From Streptomyces sp. NBC_01669 (GTDB lineage: Bacteria; Actinomycetota; Actinomycetes; Streptomycetales; Streptomycetaceae): a stretch of DNA of 64,000 nucleotides. This document shows positions 9,005 to 17,257 of the stretch, one piece after another. A program made the position numbers and the translations under genes. The notes beneath the pieces were generated by a model that worked only from the letters and a program-made list of their open reading frames with translations, made no database searches and was not told the origin of the DNA. How positions within the stretch are numbered: the stretch's first letter is position 1; each line of letters starts with the position of its first letter. Where the stretch lies: assembly GCF_026339735.1 (NCBI RefSeq), contig NZ_JAPEQG010000001.1, positions 1,984,001-2,048,000 on the forward strand. Direction: 5' to 3'.

Positions 9005-9079
9005 GCCGCCATTCTAATGCCGGCGGTATTCTCATACCGCCGTTATTCTCATACCGCTTCGACCGGTATAGTAATTGGC
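9005..9079. promoter_or_regulatory. Divergent promoter with repeated operator
   Basis: The segment holds the perfect inverted repeat GGCGGTAT-TCTC-ATACCGCC (9022-9041), a near copy ending in TTATTCTCATACCGC (to 9058) and a weaker third copy (ATTCTAATGCCG, 9011-9022). The core ATTCTNAT(A/G)CCG recurs every 17-18 bases. The copies overlap both putative promoters: TATAGT at 9067-9072, seven bases before ATG 9080, and TAGAAT (reverse of 9011-9016), six bases before the other ATG. This fits cooperative binding of the XRE protein. Confidence 0.65.
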
Positions 9080-9847
9080 ATGGTGCAGCTCAAGACGGAT
9101 ACATCCATAGAGGCGATGCGCGAGACCGGGCGGGTCGTGGCCCAGCTCCTGACAGCCGTACGGAAAGCGGCGGCGGTCGGTGTGTCGCTGCGCGAACTCG
9201 ACGAGGTGGCACGCGGCGTACTACGCGACGCGGGCGCCGGGTCGCCGTTCCTGAACTACCGGCCGCACTTCGCACCCACCCCCTTCCCCGCGGTCATCTG
9301 CACGTCCGTCAACGACGCGATCGTGCACGGCATCCCGACCGACCAGCGGCTGCGCGACGGCGATCTGGTGAGCATCGACGCGGGCGCGACGCTCGACGGC
9401 TGGGTCGGCGACTCGGCCGTCAGCTTCACCGTCGGCCGCGCCCGGCCCGCGGACACCCGACTGGTCGACACGGCGTTCGCCGCACTGGACGCGGGGATCG
9501 CGGCGGCGGTCGTCGGCAACCGGATCGGGGACATCGCACACGCGATCGGAACGGTCTGCCGGACCGCCGGATACGGCATTCCGGACGGGTTCGGCGGCCA
9601 CGGCGTGGGCCGCTCCATGCACGAGGACCCGGCCGTCCCCAACGAGGGACGACCGGGCCGCGGCATGCCGTTGCGGCACGGAATGGTGCTGGCGATCGAG
9701 CCGATGCTGATCGGCAGCGGGCATGACGCGTTCCATCCGGACCGGGACGGCTGGACGCTACGCACCTCCGACGGCAGCCGGGCGGCGCACGTCGAGCACA
9801 CGGTGGCGATCACGGACGCGGGGCCCCGCGTCCTCACCGCCCTCTGA
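9080..9847 (+). CDS. map: Type I methionine aminopeptidase
   Basis: A 255-residue methionine aminopeptidase, the enzyme that removes N-terminal Met from nascent proteins. Metal ligands are all visible: the two Asp in VSIDAGATLDGWVGDSA, His in FGGHGVGRSMHED, Glu in LAIEPMLIG and Glu in HVEHTVAI. The SVNDAIVHGIP motif carries the catalytic His. It has no N-terminal SH3-type extension. ATG 9080 is chosen because the TATAGT hexamer ends seven bases upstream, the pattern of a leaderless transcript; the longer frame from 9017 would run through the operator. Pairing with a dedicated XRE regulator suggests that this is a regulated, accessory copy rather than the housekeeping one, which is inference. 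Confidence 0.9.
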   Translation: MVQLKTDTSIEAMRETGRVVAQLLTAVRKAAAVGVSLRELDEVARGVLRDAGAGSPFLNYRPHFAPTPFPAVICTSVNDAIVHGIPTDQRLRDGDLVSIDAGATLDGWVGDSAVSFTVGRARPADTRLVDTAFAALDAGIAAAVVGNRIGDIAHAIGTVCRTAGYGIPDGFGGHGVGRSMHEDPAVPNEGRPGRGMPLRHGMVLAIEPMLIGSGHDAFHPDRDGWTLRTSDGSRAAHVEHTVAITDAGPRVLTAL

Positions 9848-9879
9848 ACAACCCGGACCCACGCCCCCGTCACGGCCAC

Positions 9880-9909
9880 GGGGCCGGCCCATGGCCGCCT
9901 GCCGGCCCC
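9880..9909. terminator. Bidirectional hairpin between map and ggt
   Basis: GGGGCCGGC (9880-9888) and GCCGGCCCC (9901-9909) form a perfect 9-bp stem, and the outer CCACGGGG/CCCCGTGG can extend an alternative fold. It lies between two convergent genes and has no T tract, as is usual in Streptomyces. Confidence 0.65.
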
Positions 9910-9950
9910 GAACCAGCCCCGTGGCACTCTTAATTGACGCATGATCACAT

Positions 9951-11759
9951 TCAGTCGCTCGGCGTCACGACCATCGCGGATCCGCCGCCGCGCCGCACCT
10001 TCTCCGCCGCCGCGAGCCACCGCCCGTCCGGCAGCCGCTGCACACCGGTGGCCGCCCCGATCTCCGGGTTCAGCTTGAAGGCATGGCCGAGCGACTCCAG
10101 TTCCGCCCGCAGCGGACTGTTCCACAGCGCGGGTTCGAGCTCGGTCGTCGGCGAGTTGCGCTGACTGGCGCGTGGCGCCGCGATCGCATCGACGAGCGGA
10201 AGACCGCGGTCGACCGTGCCGATGAGCGACTGCAGCACCGTGGTGATGATCGTCGCGCCGCCCGGCGAGCCCAGGGCCAGTACCGGCTGCCCGTGCTTCA
10301 GCACGATCGTCGGCGAGATCGACGACCGCGGCCGCTTGCCCGGGCCCGGCAGGTTCGGGTCGTGCACCGCCGGGTTGGCGGGCGCGAACGAGAAGTCCGT
10401 CAGCTCGTTGTTGAGCAGATAACCGCGCCCCGGAACCGTGATGGCACTGCCACCGGTCTGCTCGATGGTCAGGGTGTACGCGACGACGTTGCCCCACTTG
10501 TCGGCGGCCGTCAGATGCGTGGTGTTCTCCCCCTCGTAGGTCGTCGGGGCGGCCGTTCCACGGTTCGCACAGTCGGCCGGACGGCGCGGGTCGCCGGGGG
10601 CGAGGGGGCTGGTCAGCACCGCGTCGTCCTTGATCAGGCACTCCCTCGAGTCGGCGAACCGCTGACTCAGCAGTCCGCGCGTCGGCACGTCCTCGAACGC
10701 CGGGTCGCCGACCCACCGCCCGCGGTCCGCGAACGCGATCCGGCTCGCCTCGATGTAGCGGTGCAGATACTGGGCCTCGCTCGCCCGCGAAAGGTCGGTT
10801 TTCTCAAGGATGTTGAGCGCCTCGCCCACGCTCGTACCCCCGGACGAGGACGGCGCCATGCCGTACACGTCGAGCCCCCGGTAGCCGACCTTCGTCGGGG
10901 CCTGCCGCAGGGCACGGTAGGAGCGCAGGTCCTTCGCCGTGAGATCACCGGGGCGCACGACCCGGCTCGCCTTCGGGTCGACGGGCGGCTTGCGGACGGT
11001 CCGGACGACGTCGTCGGCCAGATCGCCGCGGTACAGCTCGTCGATGCCGTCGCGGCCCACCTTCTCGTACGTACGCGCAAGGTCGGGGTTCTTGAAGACG
11101 GAGCCGACCACGGGCAGTTGCCCGCCCGGCAGGAAGAGCTTCGCGGTGTCCGGGAAGTCGGCGAACCGGGCCTGGTTGCCCTCGGTCTGCGAACGGAATG
11201 TGGAGTCGACGACGAAGCCGTCCCTGGCGAGCCGCTCGGCCGGCTTCAGCAGCCCACTCAATGGCTTGCTGCCCCAGGCGTCGAGCGCGGTGGCCCAGGT
11301 GGCCGGGGTGCCGGGCGTGCCGACGCCCAGACCACTGGTGACCGCGTCCGCGAAAGCGAGGGGCTTGCTGTCCTCCAGGAAGAGCGAGGAGTCCGCGCTT
11401 CGCGGCGCGGTCTCGCGGCCGTCGATGGTCTCCACAGTGTGCTTTTTGGCGTTGTAGTAGACGAAGTAGCCGCCCCCGCCCAGGCCCGCCGAGTAGGGCT
11501 CCGTCACGCCGAGCGCGGCCGCCGTCGCCACGGCGGCGTCCACAGCGTTGCCGCCGTTGCGGAGCACCTCGATCCCGGCGGCCGTGGCGTCCGCGTCGAC
11601 GCTGGCTACGGCGCCGCCGTAGCCCACGGCGACGGGCGACTTGGGGGGCGGCGATATCGACGATGCGGACGAGGGCGGTGCGGCCGCCCCGACCGAGACG
11701 ACAGCGGCGAGAACACCCAAGAACGACACATTCCGCGCGACTGAACGTCGCATGCGCAC
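9951..11759 (-). CDS. ggt: Secreted gamma-glutamyltransferase
   Basis: A 602-residue gamma-glutamyltranspeptidase precursor. An N-terminal signal sequence (basic RRSVARN, hydrophobic FLGVLAAVVSVGAAA) points to export. The large-subunit start is seen in AVASVDADATAAGIEVLRNGGNAVDAAVATAAALGVTEP. The autocleavage/catalytic threonine is Thr413 in GENTTHLTAADKWGN, and the small subunit holds LLNNELTDFS and the LALGSPGGATIITTVLQ oxyanion loop. The enzyme hydrolyses or transfers gamma-glutamyl groups of glutathione-like or poly-glutamyl substrates outside the cell. It converges with map and is divergent from the anchored protein gene at 11858. Confidence 0.93.
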   Translation of the reverse strand: MRMRRSVARNVSFLGVLAAVVSVGAAAPPSSASSISPPPKSPVAVGYGGAVASVDADATAAGIEVLRNGGNAVDAAVATAAALGVTEPYSAGLGGGGYFVYYNAKKHTVETIDGRETAPRSADSSLFLEDSKPLAFADAVTSGLGVGTPGTPATWATALDAWGSKPLSGLLKPAERLARDGFVVDSTFRSQTEGNQARFADFPDTAKLFLPGGQLPVVGSVFKNPDLARTYEKVGRDGIDELYRGDLADDVVRTVRKPPVDPKASRVVRPGDLTAKDLRSYRALRQAPTKVGYRGLDVYGMAPSSSGGTSVGEALNILEKTDLSRASEAQYLHRYIEASRIAFADRGRWVGDPAFEDVPTRGLLSQRFADSRECLIKDDAVLTSPLAPGDPRRPADCANRGTAAPTTYEGENTTHLTAADKWGNVVAYTLTIEQTGGSAITVPGRGYLLNNELTDFSFAPANPAVHDPNLPGPGKRPRSSISPTIVLKHGQPVLALGSPGGATIITTVLQSLIGTVDRGLPLVDAIAAPRASQRNSPTTELEPALWNSPLRAELESLGHAFKLNPEIGAATGVQRLPDGRWLAAAEKVRRGGGSAMVVTPSD

Positions 11760-11857
11760 CTCCAGTGAAGGATCGTCCGCGCAGGGTAACTCCGCCTCCT
11801 ACGTCTCGTCAGGACCGCGGTGAACATGGATCCGAATCACCGATAACATGCCCGCCC

Positions 11858-12601
11858 ATGACTGACGACGTACGCAACCTCGTGCTCGGCGTGATAGCCG
11901 CCGGCATCAGCGCCGCCCTCGGCTGGTTCGTCCGAACTTACCTCTGGCGCCGCAAACTCCGCCGCAAGCAGGCGTTCTTCGGACTGCCCGGGAACTCCGA
12001 GTGCCTGCTCGTCGTCAACCGCGACGCGGGCGGCGACGGCGCCGTCCACCGCCACGACGTCTTCGCCCTGCTCGAACTCTCCGCGCTGATCAAGGACTGC
12101 TCGGCGCACGCGCAGATCCTCTCGCACGACGTCACCCAGCAGGGCTTCGGCGAGCGCACCGAGTTCTGCGTCGGCGGTCCGGTCTCCAACCGCCGGATGG
12201 CCGCCCATCTGCATTCGCTGCTGCCGGGCGTGAAGGTGAACACGGATCCGGAGCCGGGTCCGGACCGCGGCGCCTTCCAGATCGGCTCGGAGCGCTACCG
12301 GGTGGAGAAGGGCGTCGCCGAGTACGTGGTGCTCGCTCGACTGACGGCCGGTCAGGATGTCCGTCCGGTCTTCCTGTTCTGCGGACAACAGGCGATCACC
12401 CATCAGGCCGCGTCACGCTACCTGGCCCGCAATTACGAGAAGCTGTCGCGCAAGCACGGCACCAACACGTTCTGCCTGCTTCTGAAAGTGGTCAACTCGC
12501 AGGCGTACGGGCCCGATGTGGTGGAACTGGTCGCGGACGTGACACGGGCGGCGCAGACACCCGTACCCGCGCCGCGGACCTCGCACCGCGCGGCGAGCTG
12601 A
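11858..12601 (+). CDS. Membrane-anchored hypothetical protein
   Basis: A 247-residue protein with one N-terminal membrane segment (LVLGVIAAGISAALGWFVRTYLW) followed by a basic RRKLRRK stop-transfer stretch, so most of the protein is probably cytoplasmic. The body has conserved-looking segments (ECLLVVNRDAG, SAHAQILSHD, GERTEFCVGGPVSNRRMAAHLHSLLPGVKVN, RPVFLFCGQQAITHQAASRYLARNY) that recall actinobacterial proteins of unknown function with a nucleotide-binding-like or SMODS-associated look; I cannot confirm a family. ATG 11858 is chosen because it precedes the hydrophobic segment directly. It stands alone, divergent from ggt. Confidence 0.7.
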   Translation: MTDDVRNLVLGVIAAGISAALGWFVRTYLWRRKLRRKQAFFGLPGNSECLLVVNRDAGGDGAVHRHDVFALLELSALIKDCSAHAQILSHDVTQQGFGERTEFCVGGPVSNRRMAAHLHSLLPGVKVNTDPEPGPDRGAFQIGSERYRVEKGVAEYVVLARLTAGQDVRPVFLFCGQQAITHQAASRYLARNYEKLSRKHGTNTFCLLLKVVNSQAYGPDVVELVADVTRAAQTPVPAPRTSHRAAS

Positions 12602-12828
12602 TCGGCCGCGACGTCGGCCCGACCGGGCCGGTCCACACCGATGCGGCCCGCACCGGGGCGGATGCGAGCACCGACACCTGGTGGAACCCGCCGTCGAAGG
12701 TCACCGGCCCACCTCGCCGGGACAACGCCTTGATCAGCGTGATCGGCTTCGAGCGCCCGGACGGCACTCCGGCCCCGGCCGGGTCGCACCCGGCCGGACG
12801 ATGTCGTCCCGAGTCCACCCGGGGGCGG

Positions 12829-13356
12829 TCAGACGGTGCAGTGGGCGGGCCCGACGGAGCCATCGGTGCCGGACAGCGTCACCGCCGCACCCGGATCGGG
12901 CACGCCGGAGTGGACTGCCGTGCAGATCAGCTGCTGCTGGGCGAGTCCGGAAAGTCCGGTAACAGGGCCGTCCAGCCGGACCAGCACCCCGCTCCGGGTC
13001 ACGGCCATGCTCAACCCGACATGGCTCTGGGGGAGTTCCGTGGCCATTCCGGCATCCCGCTCCGTTCTGGAGGGGCCCGCGAAGAGCAGGCCGAGCGCCT
13101 TGCCCGACGAGCTCTTCAGATCTCCTGTACCCGAGGACGCGGTCTCCACGGGCATGTCGATCTGCCGTACGACGGGCAGCAGCGTCCCCGGGGATGACGA
13201 GGAGACGAAGTACAACAGCATGCCCTCCCGGCTCCCCGCCGCCACGTCCACGGTCGCCGGATCGCCGACCTCGACCACGTCCGAGGCCCGGATGCCGCAC
13301 CCGGTCACCGGCAGCGCGAACGCCATCAGCGCGACCAGGACGCGCAGCCGCCTCAC
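12829..13356 (-). CDS. Lipoprotein in a two-component operon
   Basis: A 175-residue lipoprotein: a basic RRLRV start, a hydrophobic VLVALMAFALP stretch and the lipobox VTGC. The body reads LLYFVSSSSPGTLLPVVRQI and resembles the GerMN-type lipoproteins found beside actinobacterial sensor kinases. The GTG at 13356 overlaps the upstream kinase stop as GTGA and has GGGAGGGG just before it, so expression is coupled to the kinase. By analogy with CseA, which acts with the CseB/CseC system, it may modulate the sensor from outside the membrane; this is inference. Confidence 0.75.
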   Translation of the reverse strand: MRRLRVLVALMAFALPVTGCGIRASDVVEVGDPATVDVAAGSREGMLLYFVSSSSPGTLLPVVRQIDMPVETASSGTGDLKSSSGKALGLLFAGPSRTERDAGMATELPQSHVGLSMAVTRSGVLVRLDGPVTGLSGLAQQQLICTAVHSGVPDPGAAVTLSGTDGSVGPAHCTV

Positions 13357-14789
13357 ACCCCCTCCCGTGGCAGCTCGACGGTGAACACCGCACCGCCGGA
13401 CGGGACGTTGGCGGCGTGGACCGTGCCACCGTGCAGCCGTACGTTCTCCTGCGTGATCGCCAGACCGAGTCCGCTGCCCGCCGACCGGGTTCGTGCCGCG
13501 TCGGCCTTGTAGAACCGGTCGAAGATGTGCGGCAGCACGGCGGCGTCGATCCCGGGACCGCTGTCCGCGACCTCCGTCACCAGACGGTCCCTCCCGTCCC
13601 GCCGCTCGGTCCACAGCCGTACGGAGACGGGCTCGGCGCCGTGCCGCAGCGCGTTGCCGACCAGGTTGGCGACGATCACATCGAAACGGCGCGGGTCGAG
13701 CACCGCCCGTACGCCTTCCGGGAGTTCGGTGGCAACCCGGTCCTCCCACCGTCTGCTCTGCAAGGTCTTGCGGATCGTCTCGGCGACATCGACCTCGTCG
13801 GGATGAAGGTCCGCGGCCTTCGCGTCGAAGCGGGAGATCTCCATCAGGTCCTCGACCAGTGTGGCCAGCTTCCCGGTCTCCGCGCTGATCAGCCGCACGG
13901 CTGCCGCGGTGTCGGCGTTCAGGTGCGCGGCGTCCTCGTCCAGGACCTCGGTGACGGCGAGCATCCCGGCGAGCGGGGTGCGCATCTCGTGCGAGACGTC
14001 GGAGGCGAAGCGTCTGGCCCGTTCCTCCGCCTGCCGGAGCTCCTCCACGGACTGCTGGAGCTTGCTGGACGACTCATTGAACGTCCAGGCCAGATCGGCG
14101 AGTTCGTCCGAGCCCTTCACCTCGATGCGGGTGTCGAGCTCGCCTCGACCGATACCGGCGGCGGCCCGCCGCAGATCACGCACCGGGCGCAGCACACTGC
14201 GGGCGGCGAGCAGTGCGGGCACCAGCGCGATGAGGAGGGCGGGCAGGGCGCCGTCGCGGGCCGCGGTGACCATGGCGCTGACATTGGCCTCCTCCGGGAG
14301 GAGCGGCATCACGGCGTAGAGGACGAGCCCGGTGGGCTGACGCCCCTCGCCCTGGTCGAACATCACGGGCATCCCGATCGTCAGCCAGGGTTTTCCGTCC
14401 TTGACGACCCGCTGGAACGAGGCGTGCGCGGTATTCCGGGCCGCATCGCGCAGTTCCGGTGTGATCACGTTGGAGACGGACCGGTCCGAGGACGAGACCC
14501 TCAGGTCCGCGTATTCGGCGAAGACGATCCAGGTGTGCGGCTTGCCCTCGCGGGCGAGCGTCTGACACATCGTCCGGAGCCGGGGCGCGTCGACGGGCAG
14601 GGACACCGCCTGCGCGGTGATCCGGTCCCGGAACTGGGCCACCGCCGTGTCCTGCGCCTGCTGAAGGATCGCGGACCGGGCCTCGCGGTAGGTCAGGGTC
14701 GCGGTGGTGACCGCGCTGATCGCCGCGACCAGCAGAAAGGCGGATATGAGACGGATGCGCAGGCCGAACCGGGCGGCGAGAAGCCTCAT
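13353..14789 (-). CDS. Membrane sensor histidine kinase (HAMP, HisKA, HATPase)
   Basis: A 478-residue sensor kinase. It has a first membrane segment (RIRLISAFLLVAAISAVTTAT), an extracytoplasmic sensor domain of about 130 residues, a second membrane segment (ARDGALPALLIALVPALLAA), then HAMP, the phospho-acceptor motif SDVSHEMRTPLAGML, and ATP-binding N (VANLVGNALRHGA), G1 (VADSGPGID) and G2 (GSGLGLAI) boxes. The start ATG overlaps the response regulator stop by ATGA. Architecture and operon order resemble the Streptomyces AfsQ2/CseC kinases, which respond to nutrient or cell-envelope signals. Which stimulus it senses cannot be read here. Confidence 0.92.
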   Translation of the reverse strand: MRLLAARFGLRIRLISAFLLVAAISAVTTATLTYREARSAILQQAQDTAVAQFRDRITAQAVSLPVDAPRLRTMCQTLAREGKPHTWIVFAEYADLRVSSSDRSVSNVITPELRDAARNTAHASFQRVVKDGKPWLTIGMPVMFDQGEGRQPTGLVLYAVMPLLPEEANVSAMVTAARDGALPALLIALVPALLAARSVLRPVRDLRRAAAGIGRGELDTRIEVKGSDELADLAWTFNESSSKLQQSVEELRQAEERARRFASDVSHEMRTPLAGMLAVTEVLDEDAAHLNADTAAAVRLISAETGKLATLVEDLMEISRFDAKAADLHPDEVDVAETIRKTLQSRRWEDRVATELPEGVRAVLDPRRFDVIVANLVGNALRHGAEPVSVRLWTERRDGRDRLVTEVADSGPGIDAAVLPHIFDRFYKADAARTRSAGSGLGLAITQENVRLHGGTVHAANVPSGGAVFTVELPREGV

Positions 14790-15469
14790 TCGAGCGGCCC
14801 GAATCGGTAGCCGAAGCCACGGACGGTCTGGATGTAGCGGGGGCTGCCTGCCACGTCCTCGATCTTCTGCCGCAGCCGCCGCACACAGGCGTCGACGAGC
14901 CTCGCGTCGCCGTGGTAGCTGTGCTCCCACACGTATTCGAGGAGTTGCTGCCTGCTGAAGACCTGCTCGGGCGAGGCCGACAGGTACAGCAGCAGCTTCA
15001 GTTCGGAGGGGGCGAGCAGGAGGCGTGCCCCCGCCTTGGCGACGGACAGCCCGGCGCGGTCGACGGCGAGTTCGCCGTGGAACTCGATGCCGCTGCGCCC
15101 GACCGGCTCGGCGAGCCGTCGCAGCACGGCCCGGATCCTGGCCTCGATCACCTCGGTACGGGCGGGTTTGACGATGTAGTCGTCGGCCCCGGCCTCCAGT
15201 CCGACGACCACGTCGAAGTCGTCGCCGCGTGCCGTGAGCATGATGATCGGCAGCTGGCTGGACTCCCTTATGCGACGGCAGACCTGGACGCCGTTCATGC
15301 CGGGCAGCATCAGATCCAGCAGGACGAGATCGGGCCGGAACTCCGCCAGCGCACCGAGTCCCGCCTCCCCGCTCTCCACGGCCCGGAGTTCATGCCCGCG
15401 CCGACGCAGCCCGAGCTCGACCCCTTCCCGTACGGAGGGGTCGTCCTCGATCAGAAGCACACGCGGCAT
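14786..15469 (-). CDS. OmpR-family response regulator (AfsQ1/CseB-like)
   Basis: A 227-residue response regulator. The receiver starts MPRVLLIEDD, with the phospho-acceptor Asp in LVLLDLMLPGMNG, Thr/Ser in MLTARGDD and Lys in YIVKPA. The C-terminal winged helix includes SELKLLLYLSASPEQVFSRQQLLEYVW and the DNA-contact LVDACVRRLRQKIED, ending IQTVRGFGYRFG. The sequence is close in style to AfsQ1 and CseB. ATG 15469 is the family start; the longer frame to 15511 adds a non-conserved tail. It is first in a regulator-kinase-lipoprotein operon running leftward. Confidence 0.92.
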   Translation of the reverse strand: MPRVLLIEDDPSVREGVELGLRRRGHELRAVESGEAGLGALAEFRPDLVLLDLMLPGMNGVQVCRRIRESSQLPIIMLTARGDDFDVVVGLEAGADDYIVKPARTEVIEARIRAVLRRLAEPVGRSGIEFHGELAVDRAGLSVAKAGARLLLAPSELKLLLYLSASPEQVFSRQQLLEYVWEHSYHGDARLVDACVRRLRQKIEDVAGSPRYIQTVRGFGYRFGPLE

Positions 15470-15568
15470 GGCACCAGTATCCCCACGATCACGATCAAAC
15501 CTGTCCGGCACATCAAACCCCTCCGGCCATGGGGAACCGGGCGGCAGCCGGACGCGAACGCCACGCTC

Positions 15569-17257
15569 TCACCGGCCCCCGACCCCCCGGATCCGCGCAC
15601 GCCCCGCACCCAACATCGCGCTGACCTCGCTCAACCGCAGCGGCCGGGCCAACATCCCCACCACCCCCAGCAGCACTGCCGTACCCGCCCCCGCGGCCGC
15701 GAAGTCCCCGAACCCGTCGCACGCCCGGGCCACCCCGTACGCCAGCGCCCCCGCCGGCACACACGCCACCACCAGCCGTGCATGCGCCCACAGTCCGGCC
15801 GAGCGCCACAGCACCGACCGCGCTCCCCCGGCGCCTTGAGACACCCTGCGATGCAGCACATACCCCGTGACCGCGAACCCCGCGAAGAGTGCCACCGAGT
15901 ACGCCCCCGCCATCCCCGTCACCGCCCACCGCGCAGGCAGCATCAGATAGGCGAGCGCCGACAGCCCGGCATTGAGCGCGGCGATCACCAGGTTCAGGAA
16001 GAACGGCGTACGGGTGTCGCTCATCGCGTAGAACCCACGGGACAGCACGTACTGTCCGGAGTACGCGATGAGCCCCGGCGCGAACGCCATCATCATCCCC
16101 ACCATCACCGCGATGTCGGCGTCGCCGGTACGGCCGTATCCGAACACGGCCCCCATCACCCACGGCGCCAGCGCGAAGAACGCACCCGCCGCGGGCACCA
16201 CCACCGCGGCCGTGGTCCGCAGCGCGTACGAGACATCGCGGCGCACCCCCGCGAGGTCGCCGTCGGCCGCCGCCCGGCTCATCCGCGGCATCAGCGCCGT
16301 GACGAGCGAGACGGTCACGATGCCCTGCGGCACCACCCACAGCTGAAAGGCGTAGCTGTACGCGGTGTAGCCCGCGCCGCCCACCACCCCTTGCTCGACG
16401 GCGTGCTGTCCGGTGATGGTGGAGAGCCGGGTCACCACCCAGTAGGCGCCCTGGTTCGCCAGGACCAGCATGACGAGCCATCCGGCCGACCTCAGCGGGC
16501 GGGTCAGACCGCTCCCCCGCCAGTCGAACCGGGGTCGCCAGCGGAACTGCGCGGCCCGCAGCGCGGGCACCAGGGCCAGCGTCTGCACGACAATTCCGGC
16601 GGTCGTCCCCCAGCCCAGCAGCCGGGCATGGGTGGCGGTCAACTCCCCGCCGGAACCTGCCACGACCGCCAGATAGAGCCCGAACACCGCGATGATGACC
16701 ACGTTGTTGAGGACTGGGGTCCACATCATCGCGCCGAACCGGTTCCGGGCGTTGAGTACTTGGCCGAGGAGGGTGAAGAGCCCGTAGAAGAGGATCTGCG
16801 GCAGGCAGTAGCGGGCCAGCGCGATCGTGAGCTCCGCCTGCTCCCCGGAGTAGTCCGTGTACGTGCCGACGATCAGCGGGGCGCCGACGACCGCGAGCGC
16901 GGTGAGGGCGACGAGGCCGACGGTGCAGACGGTGAGCAGCCGGTCGGTGTACGCGGCGCCGCCGTCGCTGTGTTCCCTGGCGGCCCGCACCAGCTCCGGG
17001 ACGAACACGGCATTGAGGGCCCCGCCGATCAGGAGCATGTAGAGGATGTTGGGGACGGTGTTGGCGACCGTGTAGCCGTCGGCCGTGAGTCCGGTACCGA
17101 GGGCGGCGACGACGACCGCCGAGCGTATGAACCCGGTCGCCCGCGAGACGACCGAGCCCGCGGCCATGACGGCGCCACTGCGCAGCACCGATCCCGGCTT
17201 CTGCTGTCCCCCCGGCCCCTCCTGCGCGACCGCCCCGGTCGTCTGTGCGGCGGTCAT
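15569..17257 (-). CDS. murJ: MurJ/MviN-type lipid II flippase
   Basis: A 562-residue polytopic membrane protein of the MurJ family, with about 14 hydrophobic segments. Diagnostic stretches are SVVSRATGFIRSAVVVAALGTG near the start, NTVPNILYMLLIGGALNAVFVPELVRA, GQVLNARNRFGAMMWTPVLNNVV and ALMPRMSRAAADGD. MurJ flips lipid-linked peptidoglycan precursors across the membrane. The start ATG overlaps the upstream FemX-type gene by ATGA, so the flippase and the bridge-forming ligase are coupled. It lacks the long C-terminal extension found on the main actinobacterial MurJ, so it may be a paralogue used for a special envelope layer or developmental stage; that is inference. Confidence 0.87.
   Translation of the reverse strand: MTAAQTTGAVAQEGPGGQQKPGSVLRSGAVMAAGSVVSRATGFIRSAVVVAALGTGLTADGYTVANTVPNILYMLLIGGALNAVFVPELVRAAREHSDGGAAYTDRLLTVCTVGLVALTALAVVGAPLIVGTYTDYSGEQAELTIALARYCLPQILFYGLFTLLGQVLNARNRFGAMMWTPVLNNVVIIAVFGLYLAVVAGSGGELTATHARLLGWGTTAGIVVQTLALVPALRAAQFRWRPRFDWRGSGLTRPLRSAGWLVMLVLANQGAYWVVTRLSTITGQHAVEQGVVGGAGYTAYSYAFQLWVVPQGIVTVSLVTALMPRMSRAAADGDLAGVRRDVSYALRTTAAVVVPAAGAFFALAPWVMGAVFGYGRTGDADIAVMVGMMMAFAPGLIAYSGQYVLSRGFYAMSDTRTPFFLNLVIAALNAGLSALAYLMLPARWAVTGMAGAYSVALFAGFAVTGYVLHRRVSQGAGGARSVLWRSAGLWAHARLVVACVPAGALAYGVARACDGFGDFAAAGAGTAVLLGVVGMLARPLRLSEVSAMLGAGRARIRGVGGR

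Noticed and set aside
9256..10716. 486-codon minus-strand frame spanning map and ggt
   Set aside because: The part over ggt is an out-of-frame reading and the rest is antisense to map; the intact ggt frame has all catalytic motifs.
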